12,268 nt of DNA from the NCBI GenBank assembly GCA_002719575.1, contig PBHS01000023.1, positions 55,743-68,010 of the forward strand. Reading direction: 5' to 3'. Below are positions 1-7,010 of the stretch, in pieces; position 1 is the stretch's first letter, and every line of letters starts with the position of its first letter. The notes under the pieces were generated by a model. That model ran no database searches. It was not told where the DNA came from and was given only the letters and a program-made list of their open reading frames with translations. Source of the DNA: Gammaproteobacteria bacterium. Its GTDB lineage: Bacteria; Pseudomonadota; Gammaproteobacteria; Pseudomonadales; Pseudohongiellaceae. A program made the position numbers and the translations under genes.

Positions 1-140
1 CTTGATTCGCCGACCTTGCTACAGTTCGACTGCTCCGGCTCCGAGGTGCCGAAAACTCTATGCTGACCCGCGGGATCGAGGCATGTTACGGTGAAGAATA
101 TAGAGCTTGCCAAACTTTCAATTGAGTAGACCAGCATCGA

Positions 141-665
141 ATGAAAATTTTTTATCGCATGATTACCATACTGTTCTGCCTGGCCATGATTCCGATAAGC
201 GCTGTTGGAACGGCCGCGATCAAGCAGCGATTCGCAGATGGTCCCAACCGAGTGTTTGCAGGCGGCGCCCTAACTGGCGGCGAACTTTACCAGGGCGCCG
301 AACCAGACTGGCAGTTCGTGAATGCCATTCCAACTATCGAAATGCAGCTGGAGGAGTCGGCCACCTCTCGCCGGATATGGACTGTAGAGCACGAAGGGAA
401 GCTATACATCTGGTCTGGATACATGCGTTCAACCGTCGGCAAGCTATGGAAGCGATGGCCGCTCCGGGCTGAGCGAGACGGCAAAGCCATCTTCCGAATT
501 GAAGGCATTCGCTATCCGAGAAAGTTGGAACGGATCAAGAATGGAGAGGAACTTGTTGGCATCGCAGCCGCCATAACCGCGAAGTATCCCTCGCGCCCAT
601 CTCCTCTGACGCGATCGGTTATCGAGCGCGGCGATGTTTGGGTGTTCGAAGCCAAAGCCAAATGA
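141..665 (+). CDS. Exported or membrane-anchored protein of unknown function
   Basis: This encodes a 174-residue protein. Residues 1-25 form a hydrophobic segment after a short basic start (MKIFYR), so it is either a signal peptide or a single N-terminal membrane anchor. The rest is soluble, with alternating beta-like stretches: a segment ending in RRIWTVEHEGKLYIWSGYM (about 77-95), then KLWKRWPL, then a repeat-like DGKAIFRIEGIRYP. That pattern loosely recalls small split-barrel (pyridoxamine-oxidase-like) proteins, but I see no binding motif and assign no activity. No strong ribosome site precedes the ATG. The start was chosen because it gives a complete signal/anchor. A small membrane peptide gene follows 38 bases downstream in the same direction and begins with a similar MxxFYR sequence. 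The reading frame is convincing; the function is unknown. Confidence 0.75.
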   Translation: MKIFYRMITILFCLAMIPISAVGTAAIKQRFADGPNRVFAGGALTGGELYQGAEPDWQFVNAIPTIEMQLEESATSRRIWTVEHEGKLYIWSGYMRSTVGKLWKRWPLRAERDGKAIFRIEGIRYPRKLERIKNGEELVGIAAAITAKYPSRPSPLTRSVIERGDVWVFEAKAK

Positions 666-703
666 GCCATCGTCTCAGATGCCAAACAGCAGAGTGAAGG
701 GTT

Positions 704-832
704 ATGAGATTATTCTACAGAGTTTGCGTCATCGCAGTACTACTGACTGTTCTCGCCGTTATGTTCGCACCAGGGTTGGATGACTTCGTTGAACAAACCT
801 TTCAGCGCTATCTTGGTAGTGCAGCAAGCTAA
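704..832 (+). CDS. Small single-pass membrane peptide (42 aa), hypothetical
   Basis: This short ORF encodes 42 residues. It begins MRLFYRVCVIAVLLTVLAVM, a basic start followed by one hydrophobic helix (about residues 7-23). A short polar tail with acidic (GLDDFVE) and mixed residues ends in GSAAS. A GAAGG ribosome-binding sequence lies just upstream (696-700), better than that of the preceding gene. It follows that gene by 38 bases on the same strand, so the two may be co-transcribed. Its first six residues resemble those of the 174-aa protein (MKIFYR) although the codons differ. The gene ends 11 bases before the convergent modA stop. No family is recognised. It could be a genuine small membrane protein or the remnant of a longer relative of the upstream gene. 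Confidence 0.5.
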   Translation: MRLFYRVCVIAVLLTVLAVMFAPGLDDFVEQTFQRYLGSAAS

Positions 833-843
833 GCAAATAACGA

Positions 844-1620
844 CTACTCGACTCGATATCCGTATGCGGATATTAGGGCGCGCTGAGCCTCCTCGCGCAG
901 GAAGTTTAAAAACTCAGAGCAAGCTGGACAGTCGGTTGCCTGATTAAGCAAAACTGCGTCCTGCCTGATAGACTGGTAGAAATGGCCGGGAATCACCCAA
1001 GTCGAACCACTGCGTGATTCGGCCAGACTCAATACTTGAGATCTCGCCACGAATCCAAGTTGTGCATTCCCCGATTCCACAAATTGGAAGGCTTGGGCAA
1101 CATTCTCACCCCGAACGATTTTTCCAGACAGAGTTGCTGATAGATCCAGTTTATCAAGAACCTCAACAGCCGCGACGCCGTAAGGCGCGTGCCTGGGGTT
1201 TGCAATAGCGATCCTTATCACACCCGAATTCAGGAGCGCGTTCGAATCGGCAACCTTGCGATCTCTGACCGCACTCCAAAGCACCAGTTCACCGATGGCA
1301 TAAGTGAATCTTGAGGCGGGATCAGCCAAGCCCAATTCCACCAGCCGTGCTGGTTTACCTTGATCAGCCGAAAGGAAAATCTGAAAGGGCGCACCGGTGC
1401 TGATCTGAGTAAACAATCTGCCTGAGGAACCGTAAGCTACTTTAATCTCGTGTCCGGTTAGCGCTTCAAATCGTTCGGCTAATTCCGACATAGGTCCAGA
1501 AAAGTTAGACGCGACGGCAACCAGCAACTCCTCGGGGAAGGCAACATCAGAAATAAGACACACGGCCATGAACAGGAAAATCCTGCTGCGAAAACTAAGA
1601 CCAGAGATTCTTTGCGCCAT
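844..1620 (-). CDS. modA: ModA-type molybdate-binding periplasmic protein
   Basis: This encodes the solute-binding protein of a molybdate/tungstate ABC importer, which captures the oxyanion in the periplasm. The proposed product has 258 residues. Residues 1-28 form a Sec signal (basic start, hydrophobic IFLFMAVCLI). ModA landmarks follow in order: VAVASNF (34-40), YGSSGRLFTQI (63-73), GAPFQIFLSADQ (77-87), the SRFTYAIGELVLWS stretch (103-116), IANPRHAPYG (139-148), GENVAQAFQFVESGNAQLGFVA (171-192). A CPAC pair (231-234) near the C-terminus is unusual. The frame stays open for 39 more codons upstream, to 1737. Those residues do not look like ModA, and the start at 1620 gives a normal signal peptide, so I prefer it; neither start has a good ribosome site. 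No modB or modC lies on either side, so the permease must be encoded elsewhere or the ligand may differ. Family assignment is strong; the start is moderate. Confidence 0.85.
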   Translation of the reverse strand: MAQRISGLSFRSRIFLFMAVCLISDVAFPEELLVAVASNFSGPMSELAERFEALTGHEIKVAYGSSGRLFTQISTGAPFQIFLSADQGKPARLVELGLADPASRFTYAIGELVLWSAVRDRKVADSNALLNSGVIRIAIANPRHAPYGVAAVEVLDKLDLSATLSGKIVRGENVAQAFQFVESGNAQLGFVARSQVLSLAESRSGSTWVIPGHFYQSIRQDAVLLNQATDCPACSEFLNFLREEAQRALISAYGYRVE

Positions 1621-1682
1621 GGCATGTATAGTGAAATACAAGGCATTCTGAAGCAAGGTCTTGCTGCCGCGGACCTTAATTT

Positions 1683-1700
1683 TGCTAACATTAGTTAACA
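1683..1700. promoter_or_regulatory. Inverted repeat between modA and the sulfatase gene
   Basis: The sequence TGCTAACATTAGTTAACA consists of two 7-base arms, TGCTAAC and GTTAACA. They are inverted copies with one mismatch and are separated by ATTA. It sits 63-80 bases upstream of the proposed modA start and about 90 bases upstream of the divergent sulfatase start, where a regulator site would be expected. It does not resemble the ModE operator as I know it. Its role as an operator is inference. Confidence 0.3.
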
Positions 1701-1780
1701 TCAGCATTGCAACGAAAAACTTGCGATGCATCAACACAGATTGTCTCAGTTAGTATTCCGCTTCAATAACACTATACACT

Positions 1781-1786
1781 GGAGAA
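1781..1786 (+). promoter_or_regulatory. Ribosome-binding site of the sulfatase gene
   Basis: GGAGAA lies four bases before the ATG at 1791. It is a clear Shine-Dalgarno sequence and fixes this start, which also gives a complete signal peptide. Confidence 0.6.
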
Positions 1787-1790
1787 CTTT

Positions 1791-3107
1791 ATGACTCTGT
1801 CTCGACTTATATTCGCACTCTGTCTGAGCCTCCATATTTACGCAGCCGAAGCTCAGGGGAATCCCCCCAATTTTATTGTCATTATGGCGGATGACCTCGG
1901 CTACGGTGACCTCGGCGTCTACGGCTCCACGCTAATCCAGACTCCAAATCTTGATCGCCTAGCAATTAACGGAGTGCGATTGGACAGTTTCTATTCCAGT
2001 GCCAACGTCTGCACCGCTGCCCGCGGTGGTCTGCTTACAGGGCGCTACCCGATCAGACTCGGTCTTGTTACCGATGTAGCGCGTCCCACCAATGAAATCC
2101 ATCTCGAGTTTGAAGAAATAACCATCGCTGAAGCCCTGAAACCTTTGGGCTATCGCAGCGCACTGCTCGGCAAATGGCACCTGGGAAGTCGCTTGGAGTG
2201 GTCGCCGGTGGAACAGGGTTTCGATGAGTTCTTTGGTGTACTTCACAGCAATGACATGGCTCCACTGGAGCTTTATCGAGGCAAAAAAATGATCGAAAAC
2301 CCCGTCGATCAGACAACTCTGACTGAACGCTACACACAGGAGGCCGTTAAATTCATTGCAGAAAACAAGAATAGTCCGTTTTTCCTCTACCTTCCTCACT
2401 CTTTCCCACATGTCCCCTTATTCGTCTCTCCTCGTTTCGACGGCCGCTCAAACGCGGGGCTCTACGGGGATGTAGTGGAAACCATAGACTGGAGTACAGG
2501 CGAAATCCTATCCGCCCTTGATAAGTACGGTCTTAGCGAGAATACGCTGGTTATTTTCACCTCTGACAATGGACCCTGGTTTGAGGGCAGCTCCGGCATT
2601 TTTCGAAATCGAAAAGGCTCGTCTTGGGAAGGCGGGCAACGCGTCCCGTTCCTTGCGCAGTGGCCTGGCAAGATCCCAGCTGGCACCGTTAGCAGCGAAC
2701 CCGTCATGAATATCGACCTTTATCCAACTTTAGTTTCGCTAGCCGGCGGTCAACTTCCGGATGATCGAAAAATTGATGGAAAAAATATTTTCCCGTTGCT
2801 TACAGGGAGCAATAAATCACCCCATGAGGCACTGTTCCTTTTCGATCGTGACAGAATTGTCGGGGTGCGCAGTGGCCAATGGAAGCTGGTGATCGAGACG
2901 CGCTATCGCGCAACGCTCAATAGTTTTGAACATTCGACCTACTACGGGCCAGATGGCCTGTTATTTGATCTTCAGAATGATCCCGGTGAGACTTACAGCT
3001 TCGCGCGCGAATACCCCGATGTCGTTCAGCAATTGAGAACAAACTTGCTGAACGCTCGAAAAGATTTTAAGCCTGCGGTCTTGCCACAAATGTGGAATCG
3101 CCCATAG
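1791..3107 (+). CDS. Exported Cys-type sulfatase (arylsulfatase family)
   Basis: This encodes a sulfatase that hydrolyses sulfate esters in the periplasm or outside the cell, using a formylglycine made from cysteine. The product has 438 residues. Residues 1-21 form a Sec signal with an AEA/QG cleavage site. The metal-binding Asp pair is in IMADDLGYGDLG (D34, D35). The active-site signature is C74-T-A-A-R followed by GGLLTGR, the C-x-A-x-R variant of the more common C-x-P-S-R. GKWHLG (127-132), PHSFPHVP (202-209), TSDNGP (257-262, D259/N260 as metal ligands) and EGGQRVPF complete the S1 sulfatase pattern. Length is normal for the family. No sulfatase-maturing enzyme is in the window, so one must lie elsewhere. 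It precedes, and is convergent with, the permease gene of the neighbouring sugar cluster, which hints at a sulfated carbohydrate or glycoside substrate. The natural substrate cannot be read from the sequence. Confidence 0.93.
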   Translation: MTLSRLIFALCLSLHIYAAEAQGNPPNFIVIMADDLGYGDLGVYGSTLIQTPNLDRLAINGVRLDSFYSSANVCTAARGGLLTGRYPIRLGLVTDVARPTNEIHLEFEEITIAEALKPLGYRSALLGKWHLGSRLEWSPVEQGFDEFFGVLHSNDMAPLELYRGKKMIENPVDQTTLTERYTQEAVKFIAENKNSPFFLYLPHSFPHVPLFVSPRFDGRSNAGLYGDVVETIDWSTGEILSALDKYGLSENTLVIFTSDNGPWFEGSSGIFRNRKGSSWEGGQRVPFLAQWPGKIPAGTVSSEPVMNIDLYPTLVSLAGGQLPDDRKIDGKNIFPLLTGSNKSPHEALFLFDRDRIVGVRSGQWKLVIETRYRATLNSFEHSTYYGPDGLLFDLQNDPGETYSFAREYPDVVQQLRTNLLNARKDFKPAVLPQMWNRP

Positions 3108-3128
3108 CAGCAACCCCAGTCCGGAGCG

Positions 3129-4457
3129 TTACCCTGACGACCGCTCTGATGTTTCGTCCCGAAATGCAAAAGCAACAAGCGCTGCCGTGAACAGCGCAAT
3201 CGCGGCTAGCGTAAACCACATACCAGCGAAATTTGTGACCACCCCCTCTTCACCGAAGACATTGCCAAGGATGCCTAATACCGGGCCAGCAATCATCGGT
3301 CCAACTCCCAGAATTATGATACCGAACACCGTCTGCGCTGAATTGCGGATATCTTCGTCGGCGACTCTGTCAACATACATGAAGGCTGAGGCAAAAAAAC
3401 AGGCGTAACACAGGCCGTGCAGAATTTGGCTAAACACTCCTACTATCAGCGGCGCAGTCCAGATAAATTGCCCTGCTGCGTCCACAGAAGGCCCGGCAGA
3501 ATCCTGCAGACTGATCATTCCCCAGATGGCATAGCGGGCAAAGTAGGCCAGAGCCCCGAGCGTGATAGTCCACTTGAAACCCAAGCGCATCAATAAAGTG
3601 CCCAACGACGCCAAGAAAAGGATCTCTGCGAATTGACCAACTGTCATGGCTGGCGCAATGTAGGTGACCAGCATACCCAGTTGATTCTCAAAAAAAGGAC
3701 CAGTCTGCATGAAGTAGATTTGGTGAATCACTGCCACAGGTAAACTTGCGGCCACCAGCACAGCGAACGACTTGCGGGTCAGCAAACTGAACGCCTTTTT
3801 AAAGGCCAGTTTGTCTACCCCGTCATTCTTCGGCGGTGTATGAGGTAAGAGAAAACAAAATCCAGCGTACAAAAATGCGACCACGCCTGATACCTTTAGT
3901 GTGTCTGCCAGTCTTGCAGTGACATCAGGCACCTCGCTCCCGACGAAGAATGGTGGCAGTATTTGAAATTCTAGGTTGCTCTGAAGCCAGGTCATCGGAA
4001 ACAACCAACTTGCAGCAATCCAGCCAATCGTTCCCCAAACTCGAACACGAGGAAAGTCACGCTCTGAATTATCGAGGTGCGCAAAGGCCATCGAATTGGT
4101 CAGAGAAAGTGTCGGCATATACAGTACACTGTACACCGTAGCCAGAACCAACCATGCTAAGAAAGTATCTTGGTAGGAGAGACTTATCTTAACAATTCCG
4201 CCTAACACGAGAAGCGCCGCCAGAAACTTTTCCGTCGCAAAATAGCGATCAGCGAACTGCCCAGCGATGAACGGCGCACTCACCGCACCAACCGAACCAG
4301 CTACGCCAATAATCAGGCCGACCTGGCCGGACGTAAAGCCCATGCCTCCCTCAGCCACGGGCGACTGCAAGTAAGTCGCGAGCACCGGCAGCCAGACGCC
4401 CCAAACAGCGTACTGAAGGAACATCATCAGGCTCAGGCGGCTTGTAGTAGTATCCAC
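3129..4457 (-). CDS. MFS permease, nucleoside/sugar:H+ symporter-like (NupG group)
   Basis: This encodes a 442-residue inner-membrane transporter with about twelve hydrophobic helices and no signal peptide. The N-terminus SRLSLMMFLQYAVWGVWLPVL matches the first helix of the nucleoside:H+ symporter branch of the major facilitator superfamily. GQFADRYFATEK (66-77) is its loop 2-3 motif and RVWGTIGWI (139-147) is another hallmark. The start codon is GTG (4457-4455 on the minus strand), with GGAG about ten bases upstream; the next Met (residue 11) is already inside helix 1. Members of this branch outside enterobacteria often sit beside sugar isomerase and Gfo/Idh/MocA genes, as here (divergent). 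I therefore infer import of a sugar or keto-sugar, although nucleoside transport remains possible. Family confidence is high; the substrate is uncertain. Confidence 0.88.
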   Translation of the reverse strand: MDTTTSRLSLMMFLQYAVWGVWLPVLATYLQSPVAEGGMGFTSGQVGLIIGVAGSVGAVSAPFIAGQFADRYFATEKFLAALLVLGGIVKISLSYQDTFLAWLVLATVYSVLYMPTLSLTNSMAFAHLDNSERDFPRVRVWGTIGWIAASWLFPMTWLQSNLEFQILPPFFVGSEVPDVTARLADTLKVSGVVAFLYAGFCFLLPHTPPKNDGVDKLAFKKAFSLLTRKSFAVLVAASLPVAVIHQIYFMQTGPFFENQLGMLVTYIAPAMTVGQFAEILFLASLGTLLMRLGFKWTITLGALAYFARYAIWGMISLQDSAGPSVDAAGQFIWTAPLIVGVFSQILHGLCYACFFASAFMYVDRVADEDIRNSAQTVFGIIILGVGPMIAGPVLGILGNVFGEEGVVTNFAGMWFTLAAIALFTAALVAFAFRDETSERSSG

Positions 4458-4612
4458 AGTACGTGGTCTCCAAATAATTATTTTTCCCTAGCCAAGTGCA
4501 TAACTCTTGCCTCTTACGCACGAAATTAGTCGAACACCAGGTCGATTGCAAACCACAGAGGTTTATGCTGGCATTAGACAGGTCACTGACGTTATCTGAG
4601 AATCTTTACATT
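4458..4612. promoter_or_regulatory. Divergent promoter region of permease and isomerase genes
   Basis: These 155 bases separate two genes that point away from each other, so they must carry both promoters. Near the permease there is a perfect 12-bp AT-only palindrome, AAATAATTATTT (4472-4483). It is close enough to the GTG start to overlap the permease leader. No convincing -35/-10 pair could be fixed on either strand. The isomerase frame stays open upstream to 4496, but the protein family begins at the ATG at 4613, so I treat this stretch as non-coding. Confidence 0.4.
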
Positions 4613-5668
4613 ATGAAGACCATAAAAGGACCCGCGATTTTTCTCGCTCAGTTTGTTGAAGATGAAGCACCTTTCAATTGCCTAGAAGGCATGGCCATTT
4701 GGGCAGCAGATCACGGTTTCAAAGGCATTCAGATCCCAAGCTGGGAATCCAGACTGTTCGATCTTCAGACTGCTGCCGAAAGCACCGGATATTGTGATGA
4801 CCTCAATGGCATGCTAGCAGCGAGCAACATTAAAATCACAGAGTTATCGACGCATCTGCAAGGCCAGCTAGTTGCAGTGCATCCCGCGTACGATAGGATG
4901 TTTGATGGATTCGCCGCCCCGGAAGTGCAGGGGAATCCCGCTGCAAGACAAACCTGGGCTGTTAACCAGCTCATGCTGGCGGCAAAGGCATCGAAAAATC
5001 TGGGGCTGACAGCTCATGCAAGCTTTTCGGGGGCCCTTGCTTGGCCATATCTTTACCCTTGGCCGCAGCGGCCAGCAGGCCTCGTGGAGACCGCTTTTGA
5101 CGAACTGGCCAAACGGTGGCTTCCCATCCTTGATGCTTTCGATGAAGCTGGCGTAGATATAGGCTTCGAAATCCACCCTGGAGAGGATCTGCATGACGGC
5201 GTCACGTTTGAAATGTTTCTCGAACGCTTGAATAACCATCCGCGCTGCAACATCCTGTTCGACCCGAGCCATCTGATTCTGCAACAACTCGACTATCTCG
5301 GGTTTATGGATATCTATAAAGAGCGTATCAAGCTCGCGCATATCAAGGACGCAGAGTTTCATCCGACTGCCAAGCAGGGGGTCTATGGCGGCTATCAATC
5401 CTGGATTAATCGCGCCGGCAGATTCCGCTCGCTTGGCGATGGACAGGTAGACTTTAACGGGATCTTCTCCAAGCTGGCCGCGAACGACTTTGACGGCTGG
5501 GCTGTACTCGAGTGGGAGTGCTGTCTTAAACACCCCGAAGATGGCGCCCGTGAAGGAGCGATCTTTATCCGGGATCACATCCTTCGCGTCACCGACAAAG
5601 CATTCGATGACTTTGCCGATGCCGGCACTGATGATCAAAGCAATCGAAATATCTTAGGACTTTCATGA
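4613..5668 (+). CDS. TIM-barrel sugar isomerase/epimerase-like protein
   Basis: This encodes a 351-residue cytoplasmic protein of the xylose isomerase-like TIM-barrel superfamily. Probable divalent-metal and substrate ligands lie at barrel strand ends: ELSTHLQGQ (77-85), E186 in FEIHPGEDLHDG (185-196), D217 in FDPSHL (216-221), H243 in HIKDAEF (243-249), and E300/E302 in AVLEWECC (297-304). The start at 4613 (MKTIKGPAIFLAQF) fits the family N-terminus; a longer frame from 4496 adds residues that do not. The stop overlaps the next ATG in an ATGA, so this gene and the Gfo/Idh/MocA gene are translationally coupled. This gene pair is common in bacterial sugar clusters. Related barrels act on sugars, inosose-like compounds or 3-keto-glycosides. 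The exact reaction is unknown; in this context I infer action on a keto-sugar or its glycoside. Confidence 0.88.
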   Translation: MKTIKGPAIFLAQFVEDEAPFNCLEGMAIWAADHGFKGIQIPSWESRLFDLQTAAESTGYCDDLNGMLAASNIKITELSTHLQGQLVAVHPAYDRMFDGFAAPEVQGNPAARQTWAVNQLMLAAKASKNLGLTAHASFSGALAWPYLYPWPQRPAGLVETAFDELAKRWLPILDAFDEAGVDIGFEIHPGEDLHDGVTFEMFLERLNNHPRCNILFDPSHLILQQLDYLGFMDIYKERIKLAHIKDAEFHPTAKQGVYGGYQSWINRAGRFRSLGDGQVDFNGIFSKLAANDFDGWAVLEWECCLKHPEDGAREGAIFIRDHILRVTDKAFDDFADAGTDDQSNRNILGLS

Positions 5669-6810
5669 AAATTAGACTTGGCATGGTGGGTGGTGGAACC
5701 GGTGCCTTCATCGGCGAGGTACACCGAATTGCCGCCAGATTAGATGATAGGTACGAGCTAGTCGCAGGTGCGTTTAACAGTGATGCGGATCGGGCAAGAC
5801 AATCTGCAGAAGCGCTGGGAATTAAGTCAGACCGGGCTTATGCGAATTTCTCAGAGATGGCCGGAGCAGAGTGCGCGAGGGCAGACGGCATCGATGTGGT
5901 TGCCATCGTGACGCCCAATAATCTGCATCACGCTCCGGCAAAGTGTTTCCTTAAGGCAGGCATTCATGTGATTTGTGACAAACCGCTTACCTCTTCATTG
6001 GATGATGCCCTGGACCTAAAGCGCCTGGTTGATGAAACCGGACTGTTGTTTGCAGTGACTTATAATTATTCTGGCTATCCCATGGTAAGGCAGGCGAGAG
6101 AAATGATCCGGAATGGCGATTTAGGAACTCTGCGCGTAGTTCAGGTCGAATATCCTCAGGAATGGCTGAGCACTGATCTGGAATCTACTGGACAAAAGCA
6201 GGCGGCTTGGAGAATGGACCCTGCCCAGGCAGGACCCGGCGGATCACTCGGAGATATCGGAACACACGCCTTCCATCTCGCCGAATTCATCACCGGGCTG
6301 GAGGTTAAAAGCTTGTTGGCAGAGCTCAACGCCTTTGTTGCCGGTAGGTTACTGGACGACAACGCGCAAATCATGCTGCGCTTTGCCAATGGCGCCAGGG
6401 GGTCTATATGGGCGAGTCAGGTTGCGGTAGGACATGAAAATGGATTGCGTGTCCGCGTCTATGGCGATCAAGCAAGCCTCGAGTGGTTTCAGGAGCAACC
6501 CAATCAGCTCAAGTTTTGCCGCCTCGGTGCCACTGCCCAGTTTTTAACCCGCGGCGGCGTTGCTGCGGGCTCTGCCGCCAATTCGGCTTCACGCACACCC
6601 GGTGGGCATCCTGAAGGATTCCTCGAGGCATTCGCCAACTTGTATCGAGACTTTGCTGACCAAATCGAGGCCTTTAAGAAGGGAAAATCCATCAACGATT
6701 TGGGCCTATCAGTCCCTTCGGTAACAGAAGGGGTCAAAGGAGTACAGTTCGTTGAGAAAGCCGTTGCGTCCTCGGAAAACGGTGGGGTATGGTTGAGTCT
6801 GGAATCCTGA
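5665..6810 (+). CDS. Cytoplasmic Gfo/Idh/MocA family NAD(P)-dependent oxidoreductase
   Basis: This encodes a 381-residue dehydrogenase of the glucose-fructose oxidoreductase/inositol dehydrogenase family. The N-terminal Rossmann motif is GMVGGGTGAFIG (6-17). IVTPNNLHHAPA (81-92) and the catalytic-lysine motif CDKPLT (104-109, K106) follow. The second catalytic motif is GGSLGDIGTHAFHLAEF (192-208), with D197 and H201. There is no signal peptide, so it works in the cytoplasm. Its ATG overlaps the isomerase stop by four bases. Family members interconvert a hydroxyl and a ketone on a sugar or cyclitol ring using tightly bound or free NAD(P). In this neighbourhood a role in reducing an imported 3-keto sugar, or oxidising a sugar at C3, is plausible but inferred. 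The C-terminal half has a Gly/Ala/Ser-rich loop (about 297-310). Confidence 0.92.
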   Translation: MKIRLGMVGGGTGAFIGEVHRIAARLDDRYELVAGAFNSDADRARQSAEALGIKSDRAYANFSEMAGAECARADGIDVVAIVTPNNLHHAPAKCFLKAGIHVICDKPLTSSLDDALDLKRLVDETGLLFAVTYNYSGYPMVRQAREMIRNGDLGTLRVVQVEYPQEWLSTDLESTGQKQAAWRMDPAQAGPGGSLGDIGTHAFHLAEFITGLEVKSLLAELNAFVAGRLLDDNAQIMLRFANGARGSIWASQVAVGHENGLRVRVYGDQASLEWFQEQPNQLKFCRLGATAQFLTRGGVAAGSAANSASRTPGGHPEGFLEAFANLYRDFADQIEAFKKGKSINDLGLSVPSVTEGVKGVQFVEKAVASSENGGVWLSLES

Positions 6811-6838
6811 GGCTCACTATATAGGGTTTTGAGCAGCA

Positions 6839-6856
6839 CAGATTTACGATAATCTG
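6839..6856 (+). other. Hairpin downstream of the oxidoreductase gene
   Basis: CAGATT and AATCTG form a perfect 6-bp stem with a 6-base loop (TACGAT). It lies 28 bases after the Gfo/Idh/MocA stop codon. It is followed by GCGGGTTTAGG, with only three Ts, so it is a weak terminator at best. The loop side contains GATAAT (6848-6853), a good -10 hexamer without a good -35 partner. It could separate the isomerase pair from the dehydrogenase genes. Confidence 0.3.
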
Positions 6857-6880
6857 CGGGTTTAGGAACGGAGCTCCTCG

Positions 6881-6988
6881 ATGTCCCAATTCGAGCAACT
6901 GCGCGATCGCCATTTCGTCGGAAAGCGGTGGCTTCACATCTACTGCGAGCAGTATTTACAGCATACGCAATTTGCAGTTCTCACCTAA
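6881..6988 (+). CDS. Possible 35-aa small protein or leader peptide
   Basis: This short ORF lies between the oxidoreductase and the GMC small-subunit genes and ends 22 bases before the latter's start. It encodes 35 residues beginning MSQFEQLRDRHFVGKRWLHI, a basic and aromatic-rich sequence with one cysteine and no membrane helix. GGAG (6870-6873) is placed seven bases before its ATG, a good ribosome site. No family is recognised. It may be a true small protein, a leader peptide affecting translation of the dehydrogenase genes, or chance. The site overlaps a GGAGCTCC palindrome and a CTCGA/TCGAG inverted repeat (6877-6895) that could fold over its start codon. Confidence 0.3.
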   Translation: MSQFEQLRDRHFVGKRWLHIYCEQYLQHTQFAVLT

Positions 6989-7010
6989 GGGTGCTTCTGG
7001 AGATAACGCA

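Noticed and set aside
1..66. Open frame from the left edge ending in TGA at 64-66, possibly the 3' end of an upstream gene.
   Set aside because: Only 21 codons are visible, with no recognisable motif, so it cannot be told from a chance open frame.
1621..1737. N-terminal extension of modA starting at 1737.
   Set aside because: The extra 39 residues do not resemble ModA, would place the signal peptide in the interior, and have no ribosome site. The stretch is better explained as the regulatory region.
1773..1778. TATACA as a -10 box for the sulfatase gene.
   Set aside because: It is so close to the start that transcription would begin at or after the GGAGAA ribosome site, and no -35 lies at the right distance.
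4868..5638. Long open frame (256 codons) on the minus strand opposite the TIM-barrel gene.
   Set aside because: It lies fully inside a well-supported gene on the other strand, shows no family features, and its openness follows from the codon pattern of the real gene.
6812..6826. GCTCACTATATAGGG resembles part of a T7-type phage promoter.
   Set aside because: It has an extra TA pair and lacks the upstream half of the consensus. No phage polymerase or phage gene is near, so it is a chance likeness.
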